This document shows positions 48,285-56,583 of a stretch of DNA of 57,041 bases, one piece after another. Position 1 is the stretch's first letter; every line of letters starts with the position of its first letter. Source of the DNA: Bacillota bacterium (lineage in GTDB: Bacteria; Bacillota; Sulfobacillia; Sulfobacillales; Sulfobacillaceae); the NCBI GenBank assembly GCA_021797825.1, contig JAJZZA010000013.1:1-57041 (forward strand), given 5' to 3'. The position numbers were made by a program, and so were the translations under genes. A model generated the notes under the pieces. The model was not told where the DNA came from. It worked only from the letters and a program-made list of their open reading frames with translations, and ran no database searches.

Positions 48285-48857
48285 TCATCCCGGTCCATTG
48301 AATCGGTTCATGGCGGAGCCGCAGCCCTGCAGCACCATGTGCTCGAGGGCGTCCGCCGCGCGGTGCAAGACCTGTTCCAGCACCTCGCCCTCCCCGGCGG
48401 AAAATCGGCTTAAGACCCAGTCAATAACGGCATGGTCCGCCGGGGGACGCGAAATTCCAATCCGCAGCCGGCAAAACTCGTCCGTACCCAACGCGTGGAT
48501 GACGGATTGCATGCCGTTATGACCGCCACTCGAACCACGCTCGCGAATCCGCAATTGTCCCAGCGAAAGGTCCAAATCGTCCCCAACCACGACAATCTGG
48601 TCAGGGACGATGCCCCGCTTGCGCATAAACGGCGCCACCGCCTCGCCGCTGAGATTCATAAACGTTTGCGGTTTCATAATCCAAAACCCGGAGCTCTGCG
48701 CCACCAGCGCCCGAGGTCCCGCCCGAAACACCAATCCCAAACGCAGCGCCAGCCGGTCAACCGTCATAAATCCCACATTGTGGCGCGTGTGGCGATATTT
48801 GTCACCGGGATTGCCCAGCCCCACCAAAAGGCGCAGCGGACGTTGGGCCGTGCTCAT
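48285..48857 (-). CDS. pth: Peptidyl-tRNA hydrolase
   Basis: Releases tRNA from peptidyl-tRNA that drops off the ribosome. The 190-residue product has LVGLGNPGDKYRHTRHNVGFMTVD with the catalytic His in RHNVGF, KPQTFMNLSGEAV, the VVGDDLDLSLGQLRIRERGSSGGHNGMQSVI signature and RLRIGISRP. It is the spoVC gene of B. subtilis. The ATG overlaps the prs stop by 4 bp (ATGA), which suggests coupled translation. Confidence 0.97.
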   Translation of the reverse strand: MSTAQRPLRLLVGLGNPGDKYRHTRHNVGFMTVDRLALRLGLVFRAGPRALVAQSSGFWIMKPQTFMNLSGEAVAPFMRKRGIVPDQIVVVGDDLDLSLGQLRIRERGSSGGHNGMQSVIHALGTDEFCRLRIGISRPPADHAVIDWVLSRFSAGEGEVLEQVLHRAADALEHMVLQGCGSAMNRFNGPG

Positions 48858-49795
48858 TCAAACAGCTTGGAGACCGACAGATCTTCGTGGACCCGCATAA
48901 TCGCTTCCGCCAACAGCGGGGCCACGGAGATGACCTGAGTCCTGGCCGGCGGATTTTCCACCGGAATGGTATCGGTCACCAAAATTTCTGCAATCGCCGA
49001 GTCGCTCAGCACCTCGCGGGCGCGGCCGGAAAAGACCGGATGGGTACACGCCGCATAAACCGCGCGCGCTCCCAAATGCATAATGGCCTTGGCCGCCTGC
49101 GCAATGGTCCCGCCGGTATCGACCATATCGTCCACAATGACCACCGTGCGGTCCCGAACTTTTCCGATCACGTTAACCACTTCCGAGACGTTGGGCTCGG
49201 GACGGCGCTTGTCGATGAATCCTAACGGGGCGGACAGAAATTCCGCGATCTTGCGGGCCCGGTACACCCCCCCGGCATCTGGCGAAAAAATCATCAGGTT
49301 GTCCAGGTGTTTGTCATAAATGGCCTCGGACAGAATTCGTCCGCCGTGCAGGTTGTCCACCGGAATGTCAAAAAAACCCTGAATTTGAGGAGCGTGGAGA
49401 TCCATGGTCAGCACCCGGCGGGCTCCGGCCACGGTAATCAGGTTCGCTACCAGTTTGGCCGAAATCGGTTCCCGTCCCCGTTCCTTGCGGTCTTGCCGGG
49501 CATAACCATAAAACGGGATGACAGCCGTCACGCGGCGGGCCGAAGCCCGCCGCGCCGCATCCACCAGGAGCAGTAGTTCCATGAGGTTATCGTTGGCGGG
49601 ACTTGAGGTTGGTTGCAGAATATACACATCAGACCCACGCACATTTTCCAGCAGGCGCACCCGGATTTCCCCATTTGAGAAGCGGCCGACATCCGCTTTG
49701 CCCAGCGAGATTCCCAGGTGTTGGACGATTTGCTCGGCAAGCGGGCGATTCGCGGTGCCGGTGAAAATTTTCAGCTCGCCTTCCCGTTCGAACAT
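48854..49795 (-). CDS. prs: Ribose-phosphate pyrophosphokinase
   Basis: Makes PRPP from ribose-5-phosphate and ATP for purine, pyrimidine, His and Trp synthesis. The 313-residue product has KIFTGTANRPLAEQI, GRFSNGEIRV, the ATP-binding FYGYARQDRKERGREPISAKLVANLI, DLHAPQIQGFFDIPVD, and the PRPP loop VVIVDDMVDTGGTI. The ATG at 49795 follows GAGAGGAG and gives the usual length. It lies 14 bp after glmU; ctc, which follows prs in Bacillus, is absent. Confidence 0.97.
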   Translation of the reverse strand: MFEREGELKIFTGTANRPLAEQIVQHLGISLGKADVGRFSNGEIRVRLLENVRGSDVYILQPTSSPANDNLMELLLLVDAARRASARRVTAVIPFYGYARQDRKERGREPISAKLVANLITVAGARRVLTMDLHAPQIQGFFDIPVDNLHGGRILSEAIYDKHLDNLMIFSPDAGGVYRARKIAEFLSAPLGFIDKRRPEPNVSEVVNVIGKVRDRTVVIVDDMVDTGGTIAQAAKAIMHLGARAVYAACTHPVFSGRAREVLSDSAIAEILVTDTIPVENPPARTQVISVAPLLAEAIMRVHEDLSVSKLFE

Positions 49796-49809
49796 ATTTG
49801 CTCCTCTCG

Positions 49810-51204
49810 CTACGGCCGGGGGGCCCGATCCCCACCCTGGAGTTTCCAAGTGGTCACCCATCCGGTTTTGTTTTCCTGACGTGCGCGGGCGATGGCCAAC
49901 GCCTCGCCGGGCACGTTTTGGGTCACGGTCGACCCCGCCGCCACATAAGCTCCCGGGCCAATTTCGACCGGAGCGACCAGATTGACATTGCATCCGACAA
50001 ACGCTTCATCCCCGATAAATGTGGGGTTTTTGGCGATCCCATCATAGTTGACGATAATCGTCCCCGCTCCGATATTGACGCGGCCGCCAATCGTCGCGTC
50101 TCCCAGATAGGCATGGTGGCCCGCCTTGGTGCCAATGCCAACCCGCGTGTTTTTGAGTTCCACAAAATTTCCAATCTTCACGTCGCGATCAAGCGAGGTC
50201 CCCGCCCGCAAATGACTGAACGGCCCGACCCGCGCCTTGGACGCCAACACGCTTTGCTCGACCACCGAACGCGTAACCACCACGCCATCGGCCAATCGGC
50301 TGGCGGTAATGGTGGTCATGGGACCCAGTTCGCAGTCCCGCCCCACTTTGGTTGCGCCGCGCAGAAACGTCATCGGATGAATGACGGTGTCCTGGCCGAT
50401 TTCCACCTCGGCATCAATGTAGGTGGTAGCCGGATCAAGAATGGTCACACCCGCCTCCAGCATCCGGTCAAGGGTCAGCCGCCGCATGATAGCCTCCGCT
50501 TCGGCCAACTCCCGCCGCGTGTTAATTCCCATCACCCGCTTGCAATCCGGGGCCACCATCGCCTCCACCTTGGCCCCTTGGGCGAGCAATCCGGTCACCG
50601 CGTCCGTCAGATATTGCTCCTCGCCGTGCCACGGCAATTCGGCGAGAATCCGTCTAAGTCCCGCGACCCGCCAGACGCCGAGCCCCGTATTGATTTCCCG
50701 GATCGCGCGTTGCGCGGGCGATGCCTCGCGCTCTTCCGCAATGGCTGCCACCTGGCCATCGGCCGCCCGCACGATCCGGCCATAACCGGACGGGTCCGGC
50801 ATCATGGTCGACACCAGCGTACAGGCCGCTCCCCCCGCCTGGTGGACAGCGAGCAGTTCTTGTATCAGGTCCGGGGGGACCAACGGGCCATCCCCATACA
50901 GCACCAACACCTGGTCGTAGCCGTCCCCGATCGCATCTAGCGCCCGCAAAAGAGCGTCGCCGGTGCCGCGCAAGAGCGGCTGACGGACACTGTAGGCTTT
51001 AGCTTCCAGGATCTCCTCGACCCGTTCCGCCTGAAATCCGACCACCACCCACGGCGTAGAAAGCCCCGCCAGTCTGACCGCGCGCACGACATGCTCGACC
51101 AAGGGAACCCCGCCCAAGGGATGCAGGGCCTTTGCCATTGCCGACCGCATGCGCGTTCCGCGGCCGGCGGCCAGAATCACCACAGCCGTATTGCCCAATC
51201 CCAT
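49810..51204 (-). CDS. glmU: Bifunctional GlcNAc-1-P uridylyltransferase / GlcN-1-P acetyltransferase
   Basis: Makes UDP-GlcNAc for peptidoglycan. The 464-residue product has the pyrophosphorylase domain (VVILAAGRGTRMRSAMAKALHPLGG, LYGDGPLV, GYGRIVR, EINTGL) and a left-handed beta-helix of hexapeptide repeats with the acetyltransferase motif VELKNTRVGIGTKAGHHAYLGDATIG and NIGAGTIIVNYDG. The start is ATG 51204, though a TTG at 51198 fits the G-rich ribosome-binding site better. An extended -10 promoter lies about 90 bp upstream. Confidence 0.96.
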   Translation of the reverse strand: MGLGNTAVVILAAGRGTRMRSAMAKALHPLGGVPLVEHVVRAVRLAGLSTPWVVVGFQAERVEEILEAKAYSVRQPLLRGTGDALLRALDAIGDGYDQVLVLYGDGPLVPPDLIQELLAVHQAGGAACTLVSTMMPDPSGYGRIVRAADGQVAAIAEEREASPAQRAIREINTGLGVWRVAGLRRILAELPWHGEEQYLTDAVTGLLAQGAKVEAMVAPDCKRVMGINTRRELAEAEAIMRRLTLDRMLEAGVTILDPATTYIDAEVEIGQDTVIHPMTFLRGATKVGRDCELGPMTTITASRLADGVVVTRSVVEQSVLASKARVGPFSHLRAGTSLDRDVKIGNFVELKNTRVGIGTKAGHHAYLGDATIGGRVNIGAGTIIVNYDGIAKNPTFIGDEAFVGCNVNLVAPVEIGPGAYVAAGSTVTQNVPGEALAIARARQENKTGWVTTWKLQGGDRAPRP

Positions 51205-51508
51205 TCCCCCCGTAAACAACCAACCCCGCCGGCCCCGGCAACCGGTTTGGCAACCATCCTGCGTCGTGTCGCCATTTCAAAATGCCTATGCTAGCATACC
51301 AAAGTTACAGCTTGCCTTACCACTTGGCAAACCCCTCGCCGCAACTTCTCACTCCCCGCCGGTCCAGGCCAGCCAACGCCCGATTCGCGTCGCTCCTCTC
51401 ACAACCGGTTTATGCCAGGTGGGCAATCATGGTATGCTGTCCCGGGAGGTCGCCGGCATCCCTCGTCGTGTTCGCCGGCTTCTCGGCCAGGAAGAGGAGG
51501 TTCTTGTC
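51205..51508. other. Divergent 304-bp control region between glmU and a DUF3050-type gene
   Basis: Contains the glmU promoter (TGGTATGCT, -10 at 51293-51298, minus). Toward the plus-strand gene no strong promoter is seen; a TATGCT at 51433-51438 is possible. No coding frame with a family match lies here. Confidence 0.5.
51293..51301 (-). promoter_or_regulatory. Extended -10 promoter of glmU
   Basis: TGGTATGCT on the minus strand contains the TGn extension and a TATGCT hexamer at 51293-51298; no -35 is evident. The leader to ATG 51204 would be about 80 nt. Confidence 0.45.
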
Positions 51509-52267
51509 GTGCCACAGTCCATCGATCGGCTGACGCCGCTTCGCGATACGCTGATGAACCATGCCATGTATTCCGCCTTGCAATCGATGGCGGCCCTTCA
51601 CATTTTTATGGAACGGCACGTGTTCGCCGTCTGGGATTTCATGAGTCTCCTTAAGCGTCTGCAAACCGAGTTGACGACGGTCCGAGTGCCCTGGACGCCC
51701 CCCGGCAACGACCGCTACGCGCGCCTGATCAACGAAATCGTCCTGGGCGAAGAGTCCGACGAGGACGGGCAAGGCGGCTATACCAGTCACTTTGGCCTGT
51801 ACCTTTCGGCCATGGCGGAGGCCGGAGCCAACCTGAAGCCGATTCTGTCGTTCACCGAACGGTTGGAAACCGGCGAAAATCCCTGGACGGCGCTGCAACA
51901 GCCCGCCATTCCCAGCGGAGTCCGCGAATTTGTCTCGCACACGCTGTCGATTGCGGAAACCGCGCCCATCCATTCGGTGGCCGCCGCCTTCTTTTATGGC
52001 CGGGAAGACATCATTCCCGGCATGTTCCAAGCCATGATTGCGCGGTGGACACGGTCGGGGGAACCGGTCACCCGCTTTCACTACTATTTGGCCCGTCATA
52101 TTGAGGTGGACCGCGATCGGCACGGGCCCTGGGCGCAAGAGCTGCTGGCCGATCTGTGCGGGTCCTCCGCCGAACGATGGGACGATGCGCTGACCACCGC
52201 CGAAGCCGTGCTGTCCGCCAGGGTTGCCCTCTGGAACAGCGTTCTAACCGGCATCGCCGGACCATAG
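51509..52267 (+). CDS. DUF3050 (heme-oxygenase-like fold) protein
   Basis: A 252-residue helical protein resembling the DUF3050 family: PLRDTLMNHAMYSALQSMAALHIFMERHVFAVWDFMSLLKRLQ, EIVLGEESDEDGQGGYTSHFGLYLSAMAEAG, FVSHTLSIAETAPIHSVAAAFFYGREDIIPGMF and FHYYLARHIEVDRDRHGPWAQELL. The conserved His and Glu/Asp residues lie where heme-oxygenase-like di-iron enzymes bind metal, which fits an oxidase or oxygenase; the reaction is unknown. The GTG at 51509 follows AGGAGG by 8 bp. It lies in reverse between spoVG and glmU and converges on spoVG. Confidence 0.8.
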   Translation: MPQSIDRLTPLRDTLMNHAMYSALQSMAALHIFMERHVFAVWDFMSLLKRLQTELTTVRVPWTPPGNDRYARLINEIVLGEESDEDGQGGYTSHFGLYLSAMAEAGANLKPILSFTERLETGENPWTALQQPAIPSGVREFVSHTLSIAETAPIHSVAAAFFYGREDIIPGMFQAMIARWTRSGEPVTRFHYYLARHIEVDRDRHGPWAQELLADLCGSSAERWDDALTTAEAVLSARVALWNSVLTGIAGP

Positions 52268-52268
52268 C

Positions 52269-52299
52269 AAAAAAAGGAGCCCTCAGGACGAGGCGCTCC
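52269..52299 (-). terminator. Intrinsic terminator of spoVG
   Basis: On the minus strand a stem GGAGC(G)CCTC/GAGGGCTCC with a 5-base loop is followed by seven T. It starts about 36 bp after the spoVG stop and reaches to the stop codon of the convergent gene. Confidence 0.9.
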
Positions 52300-52334
52300 T
52301 CGGCTGCCATGGGTTCGCCGTAATCATTGGGTCG

Positions 52335-52589
52335 TCAATGGGCACTTTGAAAAACCTCAAGAACCGCCTTTTGTATTCGTTCGCGGGCCTCTTGGGTAAT
52401 CGGATGGGCAACGTCGCGGAACTCTCCATCCGGAGTCTTCCGGCTGGGCATTGCCACAAACAGTCCCTTGAGACCCTCCACGACCTTGACGTCGTGAACG
52501 ACAAATTCTCCGTCCAGCGTCACAGATGCCACGGCTTTCATTTTTCCGTCAGTAGTCATTCTGCGGAGTCGCACGTCGGTAATTTCCAC
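52335..52589 (-). CDS. spoVG: Septation/sporulation regulator SpoVG
   Basis: An 84-residue protein of the SpoVG family: [65 protein letters not shown], the family signature throughout. SpoVG binds DNA and RNA and affects septation and virulence or sporulation genes. The start codon is GTG with AAGGAGG 7 bp upstream. Behind a sigma-H-type promoter and in front of a strong terminator, it forms its own transcript. Confidence 0.97.
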   Translation of the reverse strand: MEITDVRLRRMTTDGKMKAVASVTLDGEFVVHDVKVVEGLKGLFVAMPSRKTPDGEFRDVAHPITQEARERIQKAVLEVFQSAH

Positions 52590-52648
52590 GATGAGTCCTC
52601 CTTAACCAAGTGGCCAACTGATATCGGGCGATAACTGGGCAAATTCCC

Positions 52649-52676
52649 TATTCGCCGTCTCTTCGCAGAATTCCTC
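52649..52676 (-). promoter_or_regulatory. Sigma-H-type promoter of spoVG
   Basis: AGAGGAATT (52668-52676), 12-bp spacer, GGCGAAT (52649-52655) on the minus strand. This fits the sigma-H consensus RnAGGAwwW and RnnGAAT at every defined position, with correct spacing. An AT-rich tract with TTTTGACAATTT lies just upstream, where AbrB binds at the B. subtilis gene. Confidence 0.8.
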
Positions 52677-52709
52677 TAAATTGTCAAAATTTTTGGTGGT
52701 CTTGTTCCC

Positions 52710-53966
52710 CTAATCCTCGGTTTGCCGATGCACGACATAGCCGTCATCCGCCAGGGACTGCACAACCTGGTCGGCATGCCGGGTATCGCGGGTTTCCAGC
52801 ACCACCTGCAAGGCCACTTCGGTGGGGGCCAGGTGGGGGCTCCACCGCTCATGTTCGACGCGAATAACGTTCGCTTCGAGCAACGCGACCCGTTCCAACA
52901 GTTTGACCAGCTGCCCCGGCCGATCCCCGATCGCCGTGCGCAAATGCAGTTGCCGCCCTTCTTCTACCAATCCTTTCTCGATGATCCGGCTCAGCAGCGT
53001 CACATCGATGTTGCCTCCACTCACCACGGTGGCAACCGTACGGTTGCCCGGCGTCACTTTGCCCGCCAAGAGCGCGGCCAATCCGACCGCCCCCGCCCCT
53101 TCCACCAGCAATTTGGAGCGCTCCAAAAAAAGCAGGATAGCCCGGGAAATCTCGTGTTCTTCAACCGTCACTAACTCATCAACATATTTCTGGATCATGT
53201 CAAACGTCAGGCGGCCCGGGCGTTTGACCGCAATGCCATCCGCCAGCGTTCGCACCTGGGCGGCTCCGCTCAGTTCCCCAGCGCGCCGCGACACTACCAT
53301 CGCATCGGCTCCCGCAGCCTGCACTCCCACCACTGTGACATGCGGATTGCGCGCTTTGGCGGCCATCGCAATGCCGCTGATCAAGCCCCCGCCTCCGACT
53401 GGAACCACCAACATGTCAAGATTGGATCGTTCATCCAACATTTCCAAACCAATGGTTCCCTGTCCGGCGATGATATCGGGGTCGTCAAAGGCGTGGACCA
53501 GCACCCTCCCGGTCTGCCGGGACGTCGCGACCGCCTGCAGAAACGCCTCGTCAAACGTGTCGCCGACCAGCCGCACCTCGGCGCCATAACTCCGGGTGGA
53601 CTCGATCTTGGTCAGCGACGCCCCTTTGGGCATAAACACCAGGGACGCGGTGCCAACCAGCCCCGCCGCCAAAGCCACCCCTTGGGCATGGTTCCCGGCC
53701 GAGGCCGCCACCACCCCCGCCTTGAGTTCCTCCGCAGTCAGTCGGCGAATCCGGTTGTATGCGCCCCGCAATTTGAATGATCCCGTGCGTTGCAGGTTTT
53801 CCAGCTTGAAGAAGACCCGGCTCCCCAAAAGATCGTTCAAATATCCCGACTCTTGCAGCGGCGTGGCGTACGTAATGCCTGCCAATGCCGCTGCTGCCCG
53901 CCGCACGTCGTCGATGCTGGGCATCGACGGCGCTGCCGACGGTTCGCCAAAATCCTGGCCCATCAT
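52710..53966 (-). CDS. ilvA: Threonine ammonia-lyase with C-terminal ACT domain
   Basis: PLP enzyme converting threonine to 2-oxobutyrate, the entry to isoleucine synthesis. The 418-residue product has the PLP Lys in RTGSFKLRGAYN, SAGNHAQGVA, the glycine loop VPVGGGGLISG and VSGGNIDVTLL. A single ACT domain (about residues 340-418, RTAIGDRPGQLVKLLERVALLEANVI) suggests allosteric control. It resembles the short IlvA/TdcB type. The start is ATG 53966; ATG 53924 is possible. It replaces yabJ between purR and spoVG; YabJ/RidA removes the product of this same reaction. Confidence 0.92.
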   Translation of the reverse strand: MMGQDFGEPSAAPSMPSIDDVRRAAAALAGITYATPLQESGYLNDLLGSRVFFKLENLQRTGSFKLRGAYNRIRRLTAEELKAGVVAASAGNHAQGVALAAGLVGTASLVFMPKGASLTKIESTRSYGAEVRLVGDTFDEAFLQAVATSRQTGRVLVHAFDDPDIIAGQGTIGLEMLDERSNLDMLVVPVGGGGLISGIAMAAKARNPHVTVVGVQAAGADAMVVSRRAGELSGAAQVRTLADGIAVKRPGRLTFDMIQKYVDELVTVEEHEISRAILLFLERSKLLVEGAGAVGLAALLAGKVTPGNRTVATVVSGGNIDVTLLSRIIEKGLVEEGRQLHLRTAIGDRPGQLVKLLERVALLEANVIRVEHERWSPHLAPTEVALQVVLETRDTRHADQVVQSLADDGYVVHRQTED

Positions 53967-54063
53967 GCTTTTCGGCGCATCCCGGCGCCCTCCCTCCTTT
54001 CCCGGTGCCAGCGGTGGGTACGGCTTCCCTTCCCGGGTTCGGAAACCTTAAACGGCGTACCGC

Positions 54064-54894
54064 TCAGCGGATCCCGTCCGTCATCCACTGCTGAATCCAC
54101 TCGCTTGGTTCGACAACCCTCCGATCACGATGCCAGGTCAGACAGCTGGCAAAATCGTGAACCAGCTTTCGGGATGGTTCAGAGGTTGCCACCAGCACGC
54201 CCACCCCCACCACCCGGGCCGAAAATTCCCCCAACAGGTCGCTGGCCGCCCGAGCCGTCCCGCCGGCCTGCATGAAATCATCGACAAACAATACGCGTTT
54301 GCCCTGAATGGGCGTGCGCCGGGCCAGCGACATGGATTGCACACGCCGCGACGATCCCGACAGGTAGTTAATCGATAGGGAGGAGCCTTCGGACAGCCGA
54401 TTGTCCCGCCGCAGCAGCACCGTATCAATCGCCAGGTGCCGGGCGGTCTCCAGCGCCAACGGAATGCCCCTGGTCTCCACGGTGGCCACCACGTCAATCG
54501 CCGCGTCTCGGAAGCGATCCGCCAGCAACATGCCCATTGGCTCGATGAGACGGGGCCGGAACAGCAAATCGGTGACGTAAAGAAATCCCTCGGACGTCAT
54601 CCGGTCGGTTGCCGCCAGTGCCGTGCACCATCCGTCCAATCCCGCTTGGACCATTTCGCGCGATGCCGTTGGAACAAATGCCACGCCGCCTTGCGGACCG
54701 ACCTGGGTCACGACCCGTCCCAGTCCGTAGGTCGTCATGGCATCACGCACCACCGCCAAGTCTTCGCTGATGGTGGATTTGGCCACGCCCAGAACCCGGC
54801 TCAAATAACTAACACTTTGATTCTCATGGGGATGCGCGGAAAGATGGCGTGTCAGCGCCACCAATCGTTTTTGTCGATCCGTTGCCGCCCCCAT
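54064..54894 (-). CDS. purR: Purine operon repressor PurR
   Basis: Gram-positive PurR of 276 residues: an N-terminal winged helix (QKRLVALTRHLSAHPHENQSVSYLSRVLGVAKSTISEDLAVVRDAM), a hinge with GGVAFVP, and a phosphoribosyltransferase-like domain with the PRPP loop VLFVDDFMQAGGTARA. PRPP binding releases it from PurBoxes, and ppGpp competes. The place next to ispE and upstream of spoVG is ancestral. prs, which makes its ligand, lies 4 kb downstream. Confidence 0.96.
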   Translation of the reverse strand: MGAATDRQKRLVALTRHLSAHPHENQSVSYLSRVLGVAKSTISEDLAVVRDAMTTYGLGRVVTQVGPQGGVAFVPTASREMVQAGLDGWCTALAATDRMTSEGFLYVTDLLFRPRLIEPMGMLLADRFRDAAIDVVATVETRGIPLALETARHLAIDTVLLRRDNRLSEGSSLSINYLSGSSRRVQSMSLARRTPIQGKRVLFVDDFMQAGGTARAASDLLGEFSARVVGVGVLVATSEPSRKLVHDFASCLTWHRDRRVVEPSEWIQQWMTDGIR

Positions 54895-54931
54895 TGAGTC
54901 TCCCCTCCCGTCCCGTCCCTGCGCGCCCTAT

Positions 54932-55705
54932 CTACCGTCGCGTTGCCGCCGACTCCAATTGTGCCTCCAGCATCCGCGTCACCGTCATCCAATCGGAGGG
55001 TTTGTCGACGTCCACGCCCACTTCGGCATACGGCACCACCAATACTCGGCCATGCACCCCCAACACCTCGCTGACGCGCCGTTCCGCCCCCGCCAGCGTC
55101 AGCTGCCCCAAGAACAGCCTGATTAGAAACCGCAATCCGATGTCTCGGGCCAGCTTGGTCGGCGACTTGCGATGGCTCAGCAACACGCGCGCGGTATCCG
55201 CCACTTGCGGCACAATCGCCGGATTGACCAAAAAGAGGTTTCCCCCGGTAAACACCCCATCCCGAAGGCGAACGTATGTCCGTTTTACCCCTGGCGTACG
55301 CTGTTCGATGATCTCCCGGGGCACGACCGGGTAGACCAAATCCGCCTGCGGGGCCATTTGCAGCAGTTCGTCGACGATAGGGCCCGACACCAACGGGATA
55401 TCGCCGGTGGCAATCAGCACCCGCTCTGAATTCTTGACCGCAGCCATTCCCGCCATCACATTGGTCAGCAAGTCCTCTCCCATCGGAACCCACTCGACCC
55501 CGGGCCGAGGCGCCGACGCCGGACCCACCACAATCACGCGGGTAATCCCCGCCGCCTGCAAAAGCGCATCCAGCACCCAGTCCAGCATGGGCCGACCGGC
55601 AACCGGAATCTCCCCTTCGTAGGCGGCATCCGACACCTCGCGCAAGATTCCGGTATTGCGCTGACCGGCCAGCACGATTGCCTCCACAGCACCCTCGCCT
55701 TTCAT
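54932..55705 (-). CDS. MobA-like nucleotidyltransferase family protein
   Basis: A 257-residue NTP-transferase-fold protein: AIVLAGQRNTGILREVSDAAYEGEIPVAGRPMLDWVLDAL with the nucleotide-binding GQ-x-N loop, then VLIATGDIPLVSGPIVDELL (metal Asp) and GGNLFLVNPAIV. It resembles MobA/IspD-type transferases, but the classical GxGxRMG loop is altered, so the substrate is open. The ATG at 55705 lies 20 bp past the ispE stop codon. Similar genes lie next to ispE in other clostridia. A link to isoprenoid or envelope precursors is inference. Confidence 0.82.
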   Translation of the reverse strand: MKGEGAVEAIVLAGQRNTGILREVSDAAYEGEIPVAGRPMLDWVLDALLQAAGITRVIVVGPASAPRPGVEWVPMGEDLLTNVMAGMAAVKNSERVLIATGDIPLVSGPIVDELLQMAPQADLVYPVVPREIIEQRTPGVKRTYVRLRDGVFTGGNLFLVNPAIVPQVADTARVLLSHRKSPTKLARDIGLRFLIRLFLGQLTLAGAERRVSEVLGVHGRVLVVPYAEVGVDVDKPSDWMTVTRMLEAQLESAATRR

Positions 55706-55725
55706 TGCGCGTCCACCGCCCGCAA

Positions 55726-56583
55726 TCAATACCGCCCTTGCCAGCCTACGGCCCGAGCCCAGGATACGCCCCGGTCCGTCATACGGCGAGCCAACCAGTT
55801 AGCCCACTCGATGTCCGGTCCCACACTATAATACGTTGCCCCGCTTCCCGACAAGTACCACTGGGCCGGTCGAAAGGCGGATTGCAACCAGTCCCTGAAA
55901 TCCCGCAGGGCCGGGGCAACGCGGAACACTGCGGGTTCCAGCGCGTTGACCATCCCGTCCGGCAAATCGCCGCTGGCCACCGCCGCCACGGTCTCTTGCA
56001 TGCGGGACCTGGGGGAATCCGCCAGACTCAAGCCATCAAACGCCTCGTAGACTGCCGACGTCGACACGCTAAAACCTGGGTTGGCCAGCACCGCGGCGCC
56101 GGACCGCAACGGGGGCAAAGGTTGCAGCACCGCCCCATATCCGGTCGCCTGGGCGGTTCCGCCATGCCACATAAACGGAACATCTTGTCCCAAGGCGCCG
56201 ATTTGCGTTTTCCACCGCCCCCCCGGATCCCGCAGCTCGGCCCAGCGCAACAGCGCCGCTGCGTCGGCGCTGCCGCCCCCTAGGCCAGCCCCCATAGGAA
56301 TCCGTTTGGTCAAGCGGATGTCCAAGGCGGGCAACTGCCCGAAGGTTGCAAGCCACTGATAGGTCTGGTAGACAAGATTGTCGGGAGTCCAGGTCAGGCA
56401 AGGATCGGTCGACTGCCACCGCGCGGCTTGGGGTGACTCGGCCACCCGCACCACGACGGTATCGGTCAAGGTCACGGTTTGCATTACCGATAACACGGGA
56501 TGAAACCCGTCGGATTGGCGCGGTCCCACCCATAGGCCGAAATTGACTTTGGCCGGCGCTTCAAAGAGTTCTATCGTCTCCAT
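55726..56583 (-). CDS. ispE: 4-diphosphocytidyl-2-C-methyl-D-erythritol kinase
   Basis: GHMP kinase of the MEP isoprenoid pathway. The 285-residue product has EAPAKVNFGLWVGPRQSDGFHPVLSVMQTV, the ATP loop IPMGAGLGGGSADAAALL, ALGQDVPFMWHGGTAQATGYG and the late LSGSGATYYS, the full IspE pattern. The ATG at 56583 begins the protein at its first strand, although its GGGAG site is unusually close; the frame is open far upstream. It heads the ispE-transferase-purR run as in Bacillus. Confidence 0.95.
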   Translation of the reverse strand: METIELFEAPAKVNFGLWVGPRQSDGFHPVLSVMQTVTLTDTVVVRVAESPQAARWQSTDPCLTWTPDNLVYQTYQWLATFGQLPALDIRLTKRIPMGAGLGGGSADAAALLRWAELRDPGGRWKTQIGALGQDVPFMWHGGTAQATGYGAVLQPLPPLRSGAAVLANPGFSVSTSAVYEAFDGLSLADSPRSRMQETVAAVASGDLPDGMVNALEPAVFRVAPALRDFRDWLQSAFRPAQWYLSGSGATYYSVGPDIEWANWLARRMTDRGVSWARAVGWQGRY

